Shown here piece after piece: positions 34,001-42,493 of a stretch of DNA of 64,000 nt (position 1 is its first letter; every line of letters starts with the position of its first letter). The notes below the pieces were generated by a model. It ran no database searches, was not told where the DNA came from, and saw only the letters and a program-made list of their open reading frames with translations. The position numbers were made by a program, and so were the translations under genes. The DNA lies in contig NC_087062.1 of the NCBI RefSeq assembly GCF_963678635.1, positions 74,117,345 to 74,181,344 on the forward strand. The letters are read 5' to 3'. The DNA is from Symsagittifera roscoffensis. Lineage: Eukaryota; Xenacoelomorpha; Acoela; Convolutidae.

Positions 34001-34237
34001 CCATTCTTTACGCTCCCCGGACAATTTTCCTTCTCCGGTTTCGTCTTCTTCCATGAATCTGGACCACTCCCCGGACTCTTGATCTAATCCCAGGTGTTCA
34101 ATTTCTTCTCTGAATGTCACTTTCTTATCCCTGACTTTTGTTTGCTCCAGAATTTTTTCGGGGATTTTCTCAACTAGTGATCGCACAACTTCCTTGCTAT
34201 CAGTGGTGATTCCTTTTGAGATGTCAGTATTGTTCAC
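31070..34237 (-). CDS. Element G Pol C-terminal part: integrase plus macro-like domain
   Basis: The 1055-residue frame begins with an acidic linker (1-270). The integrase zinc domain has H287, H292, C322 and C325. The catalytic core has D353 (QIDHQK), D412 (QSDNG) and E448 (GLVERQ), a DD35E triad with all residues present. A GPY/F-type module follows (WRGPF at ~587). After an acidic spacer (~650-900), residues ~912-1055 match a macro domain of TARG1/OARD1 type in order: CITAD strand (924-928), DFKREY helix, YLCFLVTR strand, helix, SMP strand (1013-1015), VYDPNRGK loop, final helix and strand. The usual Gly-rich ligand loop and GCGLD-type loop are replaced, so binding is uncertain. The GTG at 34237 is only the first possible codon; the true frame comes from upstream, see the 34238-34381 entry. 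Confidence 0.85.
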   Translation of the reverse strand: MNNTDISKGITTDSKEVVRSLVEKIPEKILEQTKVRDKKVTFREEIEHLGLDQESGEWSRFMEEDETGEGKLSGERKEWDEDSDENSEDQDSLCMILAEEKMRQHDRELQTDPSSGTYNLEMQEVRGGEELEKIAVSRKPLRELSCNSNVRTNLVPEDDMKIMKRIICVKLSDDIHNPGEMNGQIMALKEHVKARYRLSDLIRAQKNDKITSNLSKWIHSGVKEKGELEEDSYKILSQFYKEKRDLLYHTAEGVVACKRRDEEKILHKHNLIILPQLYQTEVLFRSHDQMGHQGIDKVQQRILHRFDWPGMRKACERWVNACLACLQVKDPRKMKFPLKSVESSEFNEVVQIDHQKICMTESGYNQILVIIDHFTKLAEAVPCQTASAEETCDHLITHWISRYGCPMTFQSDNGKAFVGDLTKELMKRSHIAQAHSTTYHPQTNGLVERQNRTLVNMLRVYCSRYMTDWDKYLPQVVGAYNSTQHSTTGISPFMMLTGRERAMPLTFFYPEYEGKRTSPQAYVKEAIRRQQELNELCRRNTAQAQTRQRKKYDEKILRAKPYEAGQYVWVFQNVIPPKGTKKLLKKWRGPFMITEVHQQGRFYRLSTGRAAHYENLKPHVPSPEDWCLPKDMEGLDYLVVEPACEVNEKGTREKNDGNENLSLDDNEKIEVESDAGSFVEEDWNDPEQNEVPKWMEPDRPTPPETRTGNRKRTGMRYNRYGDDFLIDKIQPDKLGDELLSAGELEAEEEWQVIDDGGHYPQDDYSTPELETDLEQSEIERRENSNLRILEWMRDVKDESREGQSIQQIDVSAASYMKTEDPLFGWTATDRPLDIPKDNSDPTSTGTSINIFVRGVGVGLTHTENLMIKKLKEVRETSGLELEEEEPEPTIGRNFKTKFEIPNEYSENIMITDSDFILSNRTSAICITADMSFKSRLEADFKREYQNVEFLFRQRPGLGGIAALPPSVAQVPGKYLCFLVTRVNDRNTIDPEHVILALTRLRDFMIERGIVEVSMPVYDPNRGKLSSRELYAILHVVFAETEIMVHLHKKYYLSIA

Positions 34238-34381
34238 TGTTTTTTCTCTCCGAAGTATGGTTAGTTCCGGTGCCTCCTGACTTTTTTCCCTTGGATCACG
34301 GGTTTGTCATCCGATAGTTTCTCAAGCAACCTCATTAAGTCTTCATCTATTTGGACTGTTCCCTCCTCTACCTGGGTGAGA
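34238..34381 (-). other. Pol coding remnant upstream of the integrase ORF, different frame
   Basis: On the minus strand an open frame enters from the junction at 34381 and runs to a TAA at 34261-34263. Moving -1 at a run of six A (34287-34282, GGGAAAAAAGTC) joins it to the integrase frame, which itself has a TGA just upstream. This is either a homopolymer error, a mutation or a programmed -1 shift. Confidence 0.5.
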
Positions 34382-35155
34382 TCGTGACTTGTATATATGG
34401 ACCGGCTGTCACGTTCGCATTTCCAGATCCCTTGGTGACAGCTTATCGATACTCCGTGACCCACGTGAGCCTCATAAGCGTACTGGATGGAACGACACTG
34501 AACTGGTGCCAGCAAGAGGTGCTAAGGGCACAAATGAGCAACACGGTGCTCTTCGGAAAGGTAAAGGATCCAGAGTTGATCGTGTACAGTTTCCGAGGAC
34601 AAATGCAATGCCGGATGGGAGGCAAGCGCGAGGGCCCCATCGAAACTTACCCCAAGTTTTGGAACTTGAATCCCTTGGCAGCCAATGGACAAGAAATCTT
34701 GAGAATCCCTGCATGGACAAAAAGTTTCGAGTTGGTGAAAAAGGAGCTGGAAGCGATATTGGAGAGAGAAGCCCTACCGACGAGCATTCCCGAGTTCCCC
34801 ATAGTGAGGAGAATGACCCTAGGGATGAACAGTTCCCTGGTTGTCCCATCCTCCTACGCGAGAACCACGACTGAAGAACGGCAGAAGGAGTTTACTGACG
34901 GCTGGGATCCGCTCTTCATCGGCTATACTGCAGCAATTTATTTCCATACTAGCGATGTGAAGATAAACTCATGGACGACTCAAGCCAAGAAGATCAGAGG
35001 GTCGATGCCCCCTAAATTCGACGTGCAAGATACCTTGAGAGTACTTAAGCGGGCAGGCCTAGAGAACCAGCGGCCGGTATGGGACGACGGCAGGATGATA
35101 GTGGAAGAAGGGCATGTAGCACTGAAAGCAGACGCGATGCTATTTGCCACAAGGA
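34382..35155 (+). repeat. 774-bp inverted copy of an ORF3 internal segment
   Basis: This segment is the reverse complement of 26569-25796; both are exactly 774 bp and their translations are identical throughout. It is open on the plus strand as a 277-codon ORF, which is a fragment and not a gene. Flanks differ on both sides: pol of the 3' half on the left, and LTR fragments on the right after an ~8-nt filler. Confidence 0.9.
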
Positions 35156-35163
35156 CTTCCTCG

Positions 35164-35707
35164 GAAAATTTTATATGGTCGTGAATTTTGCAAGGTAGAT
35201 AAACTTAAGTCCGATGCAAACTTCTGTAAATGACCACTGGCACTGTATGGGGTGATCACCCCAGATTTTGATTGCTGTTTAGCGGTAGTGTGAAAATTTT
35301 ATATGGTCGTGAATTTTGCAAGGTAGATAAACTTAAGTCCGATGCAAACTTCTGTAAATGACCACTGGCACTGTATCTTGAGCAACACTCGGTTCTCTGG
35401 GACTTATTGGCAGATGACAACACACGATGAGGACATCGATCTCGAGTCCGGGGAGTATGTGCCAGTCGGTCATGTCTAGGGGTTTGACCTTGAGAAATAC
35501 GCAATTTTGGAGTGAAATTTTAATTTTGCAAAATTCGAATTGAGCATGTCATGCTCAATTTTCTCGAACCAACTGAAAATGAAAAAGTCAGAAATCAGAA
35601 CACCCGAATTAACAATTGCGGGAAACTACTCAAGAAAAAGGCAGGAAATTGCTATTCGCAATTTCTCGATACGAAATATCAAGAGAGTAGAATTGTCATG
35701 CATCAAT
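35164..35707 (+). repeat. Two truncated LTR copies joined by palindromic junctions
   Basis: 35164-35248 (85 bp) repeats LTR sequence also at 35293-35377 and 35857-35941. A 16-bp perfect palindrome, TGGGGTGATCACCCCA (35248-35263), joins it to a second LTR piece ending near 35691. That piece is followed by an 18-bp sequence (35690-35707) whose exact complement recurs in inverse order at about 35733-35750. Confidence 0.85.
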
Positions 35708-35720
35708 ATGATAGATCTAG

Positions 35721-35728
35721 TATATAAA
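35721..35728 (+). promoter_or_regulatory. TATA box candidate
   Basis: TATATAAA near the LTR start; would place the U3/R boundary around 35750. Confidence 0.45.
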
Positions 35729-36102
35729 TCAAATTGATGCATGACAATTCTCTGACTGAAATAGGACAAAAGAAATTTTAAAAATTACCAGCTTAAAAAG
35801 CGGGGATTCATGGGTGCAGGTGTATGCAGATTTTGATTGCTGTTTAGCGGTAGTGTGAAAATTTTATATGGTCGTGAATTTTGCAAGGTAGATAAACTTA
35901 AGTCCGATGCAAACTTCTGTAAATGACCACTGGCACTGTATCTTGAGCAACACTCGGTTCTCTGGGACTTATTGGCAGATGACAACACACGATGAGGACA
36001 TCGATCTCGAGTCCGGGGAGTATGTGCCAGTCGGTCATGTCTAGGGGTTTGACCTTGAGAAATACGCAATTTTGGAGTGAAATTTTAATTTTGCAAAATT
36101 CG

Positions 36103-36125
36103 AATTGAGCATGTCATGCTCAATT
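36103..36125. repeat. 11-bp inverted repeat in LTR
   Basis: Same hairpin as at 21208-21230: AATTGAGCATG and its complement around one base. Confidence 0.8.
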
Positions 36126-36615
36126 TTCTCGAACCAACTGAAAATGAAAAAGTCAGAAATCAGAACACCCGAATTAACAATTGCGGGAAACTACTCAAGA
36201 AAAAGGCAGGAAATTGCTATTCGCAATTTCTCGATACGAAATATCAAGAGAGTAGAGCTGTCTTGTCCTGAAAACAGGAGAATTGAATACGGACTTGAGA
36301 CAGAACAATTATTCGAATGGAAAGGAGTGGACTCTGAATGGAAGAGTGGACAACTCGAGTGTCCAAAGGGTTCATTCAGAGACTTTGATTCTAGAGACAA
36401 AACTTACTTCTGTTATTGAAACTAATTGGCCTTAAAACTTATTTAGTTATATTAGTTAATTCTCAAGCTGCTCATCTTTAACTTACTCCTCATACTCGAG
36501 TGCGTCGATATGTAAGTTCCAATTTAAATTTCTCGAGTGCATTTTATGATAATTATGTTGAGATAAGGCGAGTTTTAGGTTGATCCATCTGAAATGGATC
36601 AAAGTTCCACTGTCC

Positions 36616-36621
36616 AATAAA
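36616..36621 (+). terminator. Polyadenylation signal candidate in LTR
   Basis: AATAAA in the last 300 bp of the LTR, followed by G/T-rich sequence. With the TATA candidate it implies an unusually long R region of nearly 0.9 kb. Confidence 0.35.
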
Positions 36622-36923
36622 AAGTAACTAAGCGGATGGTTCCGACCCGGTTTTTAACGGCGTTCATGTATTTTGGGTATCCCGAGACCTAAGTATGGGG
36701 ACGTTTTTATTTCTAGAGTGGGGGGGGGGTATTTTGGTAGTGGCCTTTAAGCTGTAATGGGTTCCAGTCTCATGTCGCAAGCGAACCGAATTGGCTCCGA
36801 CCGTTCTTGAGGCGGAAAAACACAAGAGATAGTGTCCCTGACTCTTGAGCCAATGGTTATAGGGCCTATTTTTCTTAAGCCTCATATGTGACTAAAGTAG
36901 GCGACTGTTACATAGTGTTTTTA

Positions 36924-36938
36924 TGGCGCTCCTGGGTG
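36924..36938 (+). other. Primer-binding-site candidate
   Basis: TGGCGCTCCTGGGTG starts 12 nt after the LTR end and begins with TGG, complementary to a tRNA CCA end. The offset is larger than usual and the tRNA was not identified. Confidence 0.3.
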
Positions 36939-37392
36939 TTTTTACGACATCATGACTACGGAGTCGAACCCACTTGACACAGCTCCGGGCTACATGCCCA
37001 TTCTAGAGTACCGGTGGTACGGTTCAGCGGGAACGTGTAAACCTTCCGGTTGTACCGTGATAGCTTTTTAAGAAAACTCAAGAAAACTTCCTGGTACGCT
37101 CTCCGAACGAGGCTTAGCTAACCGAGTAGAGGGGGGCAACTAGGGGGACAAAAAAACGAGCAAAAAAAAAAAAAAAAGAAAACAAATAGGAACAAAAACC
37201 ATAAAACGAAAAAAGACAGTGACTTTGATACCAAATTAGTTGGATCGAACCTTTGTATTAATTAAATAGTATACACATACTGTTTTACAAGACCGATCGT
37301 TTCGATCAATCTAGCAATTTAAACCAGTGACCTTGGTAGGGTGCCCGAGTGGGGGGCGTTGTTAAGGGTTTTTAGATAGATTGCGACCCAAC

Positions 37393-37511
37393 CGGACCAC
37401 TAGGAGACTTGACTGGAAAGGGTGACCAGTCGAGTGGGAAAGAGGTTCACAAGGATCGAAACGGACCACCAGGAGACTTGATTGGAAGAGGTGACCAGTC
37501 GAGTGGGAAAG
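37393..37511 (+). repeat. Direct repeat, two ~50-bp units at 69-bp period
   Basis: Units at 37393-37442 and 37462-37511 share CGGACCAC(C/T)AGGAGACTTG and GTGACCAGTCGAGTGGGAAAG, with a few differences. Confidence 0.8.
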
Positions 37512-38419
37512 TGGGTCTGCTGTCAAGGGCAGAACAGAGACAACCAGCACAGGGCCACTACAAGAGGACGCACAGGGGTGTTCTCAAGTCGGACAACGGG
37601 TATCGTTAGAATCCACATTACATTATAGGAAATAAGTGTAAAATTGGATAAGCGGAGTCCCATTGTTTTGAAACAGTTTTTACTCAAGCAGACCTGGAAA
37701 CAGGTCTACGGTTTTCTCAAGAGAGGTTTAGCACCCGGCGCTTAAGGGATTTTTCGGCTTAAGAGGGGGGCTAAACAGGGGGGAGGTTAGCAGGGGGGCT
37801 GGTTAGGTTAGAGGTTGGCGGTTGTAAATTGTAAAAAGGGGGGAATTAGAGTAACTAGTTAATCGACATCGTTGATTTAGTTACATTAGCCATCAACACG
37901 CGTGGTAACAATAGGTGGACATCCAAAACTTATCTCGAGTTAAGATTGGTACGCTGGTTGGATCGGTAGGGGGGAACGGATATAGACAGTTTTCGTGACA
38001 CCTCGTAAGACAACTAGTGGGGGGAGGAAAACGCGTGGCAATTAGGTACCAGACATTTTTTTTGAAAGAAGGTTGACATTTGTCTCCTTTGAATTTTAGG
38101 TGGGTCGATTACTCTGTTTTGTTATTTTTTCGGTACAGAATTTTATTTTTTCTATAGACATTGTTGCGTTTTGGGGAAGATTTGCGATTGGTTTTTAATA
38201 CAAACAGGTGATCACAAGATACCTGCACACAAGTTGTGGCTCCCAATCGCTGGGAACATTCAAAAAGAGGTAACTAATAAAGGGGGGGCCAGATTTGGCA
38301 ACCAAGAGAGGGTTTTTGGGAAAATTTTCACTAGAGCTTGAGTGGTGGTACAAGGTACAGACAACCAAGGAGTCCCTACAACGAAGAAGAAAGAAATCCT
38401 ATATCCAGACACTCAGTAA

Positions 38420-38912
38420 CGAGTCTTGGGACAGTACCGAACTAGTCTAGGGACATTGCAGTCTGGGGACAGTCTTGGAGCAACACAGTCTTGGGACAGT
38501 GCAACTTTGGGGCAGTCTTGGACCAGAGCAGTCTTGGTACGAAGCGGTCTTGGGACATTGGTCTTGGGACATTGGTCTTGGGACGTTAGTCTTGGGACAT
38601 TAGTCTTGGGCCATTGGTCTTGGGACATTGGTCTTGGGACATTGGTCTTGGGACGTTAGTCTTGGGACATTAGTCTTGGGCCATTGGTCTTGGGACGTTA
38701 GTCTTGGGACATTGGTCTTGGGACGTTAGTCTTGGGACGTTGATCTTGGGCCATTAGTCTTGGGACGTTGGTCTTGGGCCATTGGTCTTGGGACATTAGT
38801 CTTGGGCCATTGGTCTTGGGACGTTAGTCTTGGGACATTGGTCTTGGGACGTTAGTCTTGGGACGTTGGTCTTGGGACGTTAGCCTTGGGCCATTGGTCT
38901 TGGGACGCTGGT
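38420..38912 (+). repeat. 14-bp minisatellite GTCTTGGGACATTG
   Basis: The unit GTCTTGGGAC(A/G)TT(A/G), with a GCC variant of the GAC, is repeated head to tail at 14-bp period from about 38546 to 38912, and in degenerate form from 38420. It lies within the untranslated leader of element G. ORFs across it are consequences of the repeat. Confidence 0.9.
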
Positions 38913-39200
38913 CTAAAGGTACCAACGAGAAGTACTGGGACAACGCTGAACGGTCTTGGGACGGTAAAGAGAAAGTCTTGGAACAGCATTAGGAAGGGGG
39001 TACTACAAAAGTAATAGGTTAGGTTGAAGCACCAAGTATAACAACACGTTCCCTATCCTAACCTAACACGAAAAGAGCTTACAAGAGTTCAAGAAAAATT
39101 GTTTTTAGCGAATTATTAATTTCTTTTTCCTTGGAGTTTTTAAACCTTAGAATAGAATTTTTGTAGATAATAATATTGTAAATAATAACAATTGTAAATA

Positions 39201-42200
39201 ATGAGGCGGAGCAGGGTACCGGTAGCTGAAAAAAGATCGACCGAAGCAAGGTATAATTCGTCGCTACGCAAAGCAACACCAATGGGTCCGAAGATAACAA
39301 AGAAGAACTTTTCAGTTAACATGGTCAGCACAAGGAGTACAGCGGAGAACAGGGCGAAAGAGGGCACGGAAGGGGAGAGAGTAGAACCCACCATCGAGAT
39401 TGATCTAGAGACACCCGATCAAAGTGTGGATGAAACAGGGAAGATGGCGACAGAGTCAACTCCAATGCCCAATACAGAGGAACCGAACCAGAAACCCATA
39501 GAGTTCTCACCGATAGATGACGCGGAAGATGCAATAGGCAACATCGAAGAAACGGTGAAAGAAGACTCTCAAGTAAAGAGGACATCTTTTACGGAAAAAT
39601 TGGGAATAATGTTCGGAATAAAAACGAGAGAAAACGTGACTGAAGAGCCAAAAGCAGAAAGAGCACGAACATTTGGTACAGTGAGCACGAAAGCGACAGA
39701 AACCGGCCAGAATGAGGAACAAGCTAAAGCAGAGGCTATGGCCGAAGAGAAACCCACGGCTGACCATGAAGAGACTACCATTGAGCTGGGCGATTTGTTG
39801 GCGAAATTAAATCAGATCGACAAAAGACTTAAGAACAGTGAAGAAGACAGAGAGGTGATAAAAAAGGAGATAAGATACAACAAGCACGAGTATCTAGACA
39901 GTTATTTTAACCTAGCTAAAGCAACAGAGGAGAGACTCAAGGAAATGTCAGACAAGGTAGAGGCCACCAATGAAGAACGAGAAAAGAACATCAAAACAGA
40001 CATGCAACAGTTGAAGAACCGATATGATGATGTTAACAGCCAATTAGGGAGCCTGGAAAGGAGAATGGACACAATGAGCAAGAGTCAAGCAGAGAGTTCG
40101 TGTGCAATACAGGCGAAGTTGGATGCAATCTTGAGAGGTTCTACACCACAAGAGAGACCGGCAGCGGATCGTACGCAAGGCACCAGAGTTGATTTTGTAG
40201 AACCACAAAGAAACAAACGGCAATCGACACCGTTGCCCATACCCAGGGATGCGATAAGCATAGCACCAACAGCTGCGAAAACAATAATGAAGAGTGGAAC
40301 GTCGAACACGACGACTGGTCCGGGAGATTCAACAGCCAACAGCAACTCAGGACCGGATGCTATGACATGGGCCAGCACTTGGGAGATGATGAACAGGACT
40401 CTAGAGGCCTTCGCCACGAGGAACACTGACTCGAGCGACAGGAGAGAGGGAAAATCAAGAAAAACATTCAAGAAGCCAAAAGAATTCAAAGATGACTCCG
40501 ATGGATGCATTGACACTTGGGTGGAAGTGATGAGACTACATCTAGAGCAAGATAACTTGAGTGACGAAAGACAAGCGTGCACAGCCATACTCAGCAATTT
40601 AGAAGGCACGGCATTAAAGTGTGTGGTTGCGAAGAAAGAAGAAGAACGCGACACCGCGGACAAAATCTTTGAAATACTGTTGAACAGATTCGGCTCAGGC
40701 ATGAAGGGTCATCAAGCGATGATGCGATTTGAAAAAAGGAGACAGAGGGACGACGAGTCAATAGATCGGTTCCTAGATGACCTCGAGAGCTTGAGAAGGA
40801 GGAGTGACCCAGAGGAGTCGACAAACAGACGGAACTTTAGCATTGCCTCGAAGTTCATTGATGGGGTGAAAAGTGATGACTTAAGGACAATGTTAGCAAC
40901 ATACTACACGTTGTCGAAGGACAGCGCACCCACCCCAGAAGAAATGAGACAGAAATCAAGAGAATACATGCTGATGAAACCTAAGAAATACTCATATTCT
41001 GAAAACAGGAACACGCAAGGGGGAAGCCAACCCCAGAGGTCATCATGGTACAAACCTAGAGATGATATGGATAAGCGCAGATCATGCGCGAACTGCGGGT
41101 CAGCGGATCATCATGTGGCTGACTGCACAACGTACAAACAAGGCATGAAGAGCCTAGGTTATGCACCGGATGAGGAGGACATGAGTCAGATGGAGGAACA
41201 CGAGTACTATAATGGCTTAATCATCAAGATAGGCGCCAGATGTTTTTTCTGTAACCAGGAGGGGCACTTCAGAATGGATTGTCCCTTGTTCTGGGAAGCG
41301 GTCAAGGACCAGAATCACCCCAAACATAAGTTGGCATTAGCGGCGGTGCAGAATCAGCGGAACAGGCAAAACGAGTTCGAATCTAGGAACTTAGGGGCAC
41401 CAAACACCGAATTGCCGACGAAGACAGTGAAAGCTGTAACACATGTTAGCGGTGCGTTAGAGTCCGCGGCCGGGAGCTCTCTAGAGATAAATTATGAGAG
41501 AGCGGCGACGGAAGCAATTGCCAAAGTGAAACAAGATCTGGCTGCGAAAGAAATAGAGCAACGACTAAAGTTGGAGATCGAGAGACAGAATTTTAACGAA
41601 GCATTAACCGGAACGAACGTAGTACCAGAGGCTAGAACGGGCTCAACAAAGAACGGGAATTGTAACACCGTGAAAATGGTGACAGGTAAACCCTTTGGAA
41701 TATCGAAAATCGGAGCAAGAATAATGTCGATAATCACAGTGGGCGGCCACGAGGTGACTAGAAACTTGAGCGAGCCGAGCGACCAGACGTTAATGCACAT
41801 TGACGTGTATGCAGACTACTTGAGTGGAATAAGTCCACGAACTACTTCTAGAGCGCTCAGGGCACTACTCACGAGAGGGGGCAGCAAGTCGGTACGTGTT
41901 GATAACAGATACACTGAAGCTTACGGTCCACACGAGGTTATGCTAAACATAGATGGAATCAACATCTATACCAAGACGATGATAACATGCGACGAAGACC
42001 TGATTGGACAAATCTATGTAGGGAAGGAGGAATTGAAAGTAAGATCGATTGGACACTGTGCTATGCTTGAAGAAGATGCAATGCACATCGGAACGGAAGC
42101 AGACGTGACAGGGCACGTGTTGGACATAAGTGGAAAGAAGACTCAGTTACGTGGGTTACTTGACACGGGAGCGGTCTTGAGTGTCATACCAATTGAGACT

Positions 42201-42485
42201 TGGGAGCGAATGGGCTTCAACAAAGATGATTTGATAGACTCGAGAATACGGCTGTCAGCTGCGAACAAAGGGGCCCTTCGGGTGCTAGGCAGGACGCCGA
42301 TAATAGCCCTCAATTTGGGAGAACGTAACCTGTGGATGAGCTTCATCGTGGTAGAAAACCTGGATGAATCTGACCAATTCATTTTGGGCAGAGACTTCAT
42401 CAGGAATTTCGACGTAACGATTGATCTAAATAATGCAATGTTCAGGATACGGAACCCGGATAGGAGGTACGCAATCAAACGGTAA
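39201..42485 (+). CDS. gag-pro: Element G Gag-protease
   Basis: An intact 1094-codon ORF. The N-terminal third is acidic and disordered; residues ~190-310 are a charged coiled coil; ~420-565 form a Ty3-type capsid with FEKRRQR. Two zinc knuckles follow: C629 (CANCGSADHHVADC) and C681 (CFFCNQEGHFRMDC). A retropepsin begins near residue 975 with LLDTGA (catalytic D988) and ends with the ILGRDF motif typical of Ty3 proteases. Capsid assembly, RNA binding and polyprotein cleavage are expected. The ORF ends 8 nt before the RT ORF, which is in another frame. In family A the same junction is in one frame, so the two lineages express pol differently unless a mutation intervened. Confidence 0.9.
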   Translation: MRRSRVPVAEKRSTEARYNSSLRKATPMGPKITKKNFSVNMVSTRSTAENRAKEGTEGERVEPTIEIDLETPDQSVDETGKMATESTPMPNTEEPNQKPIEFSPIDDAEDAIGNIEETVKEDSQVKRTSFTEKLGIMFGIKTRENVTEEPKAERARTFGTVSTKATETGQNEEQAKAEAMAEEKPTADHEETTIELGDLLAKLNQIDKRLKNSEEDREVIKKEIRYNKHEYLDSYFNLAKATEERLKEMSDKVEATNEEREKNIKTDMQQLKNRYDDVNSQLGSLERRMDTMSKSQAESSCAIQAKLDAILRGSTPQERPAADRTQGTRVDFVEPQRNKRQSTPLPIPRDAISIAPTAAKTIMKSGTSNTTTGPGDSTANSNSGPDAMTWASTWEMMNRTLEAFATRNTDSSDRREGKSRKTFKKPKEFKDDSDGCIDTWVEVMRLHLEQDNLSDERQACTAILSNLEGTALKCVVAKKEEERDTADKIFEILLNRFGSGMKGHQAMMRFEKRRQRDDESIDRFLDDLESLRRRSDPEESTNRRNFSIASKFIDGVKSDDLRTMLATYYTLSKDSAPTPEEMRQKSREYMLMKPKKYSYSENRNTQGGSQPQRSSWYKPRDDMDKRRSCANCGSADHHVADCTTYKQGMKSLGYAPDEEDMSQMEEHEYYNGLIIKIGARCFFCNQEGHFRMDCPLFWEAVKDQNHPKHKLALAAVQNQRNRQNEFESRNLGAPNTELPTKTVKAVTHVSGALESAAGSSLEINYERAATEAIAKVKQDLAAKEIEQRLKLEIERQNFNEALTGTNVVPEARTGSTKNGNCNTVKMVTGKPFGISKIGARIMSIITVGGHEVTRNLSEPSDQTLMHIDVYADYLSGISPRTTSRALRALLTRGGSKSVRVDNRYTEAYGPHEVMLNIDGINIYTKTMITCDEDLIGQIYVGKEELKVRSIGHCAMLEEDAMHIGTEADVTGHVLDISGKKTQLRGLLDTGAVLSVIPIETWERMGFNKDDLIDSRIRLSAANKGALRVLGRTPIIALNLGERNLWMSFIVVENLDESDQFILGRDFIRNFDVTIDLNNAMFRIRNPDRRYAIKR

Positions 42486-42493
42486 ATTTAATA

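Larger units (their letters stand above)
20423..34381 (-). mobile_element. Element G, 3' half (integrase-macro, ORF3, 3' LTR)
   Basis: On the minus strand the pol end (integrase plus macro-like domain), the 2947-codon ORF3 and a ~1.27 kb LTR are colinear and open. The gag, protease, RT and RNase H that should precede are absent: at 34381/34382 the sequence switches to an inverted copy of part of ORF3. The complementary 5' half lies at 35.7-44.1 kb in the opposite orientation. Either two copies were rearranged head to head or the assembly joined them wrongly. Confidence 0.85.
35708..36912 (+). repeat. LTR of element G (5' LTR, start truncated)
   Basis: Collinear with 21624-20423 of the minus-strand LTR; ends in TGTTACA at 36912, after which the two loci differ. 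The 5' ~70 bp present in the other LTR are replaced by rearranged LTR pieces. Confidence 0.85.
36939..39200 (+). other. Repeat-rich untranslated leader of element G
   Basis: About 2.3 kb without a convincing ORF separates LTR and gag. It contains G-runs, a poly-A tract near 37157, a two-unit 69-bp-period repeat (37393-37511) and a 14-bp minisatellite (38.42-38.91 kb). A packaging or translation-control role is possible but unproven. Confidence 0.6.

Noticed and set aside
34351-35184. 277-codon plus-strand ORF as a separate gene
   Set aside because: It is an exact inverted copy of an internal piece of ORF3 with truncated ends.
36955-36985. Possible tRNA gene or tRNA-like T-arm (GAGTCGAACCC)
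   Set aside because: The complement has a T-loop-like motif, but the T-stem does not pair and no anticodon or D arm could be built.
37795-37825. Telomere-like GGTTA repeats (also near 39015 and 39055)
   Set aside because: Only two units at each place; too short to mean telomeric sequence.
38413-38912. CRISPR-like array
   Set aside because: Unit is 14 bp, head to tail without unique spacers, in a eukaryotic retroelement leader; it is a minisatellite.
36913-39200. Protein-coding gene between LTR and gag
   Set aside because: ORFs there are short and derive from simple repeats.
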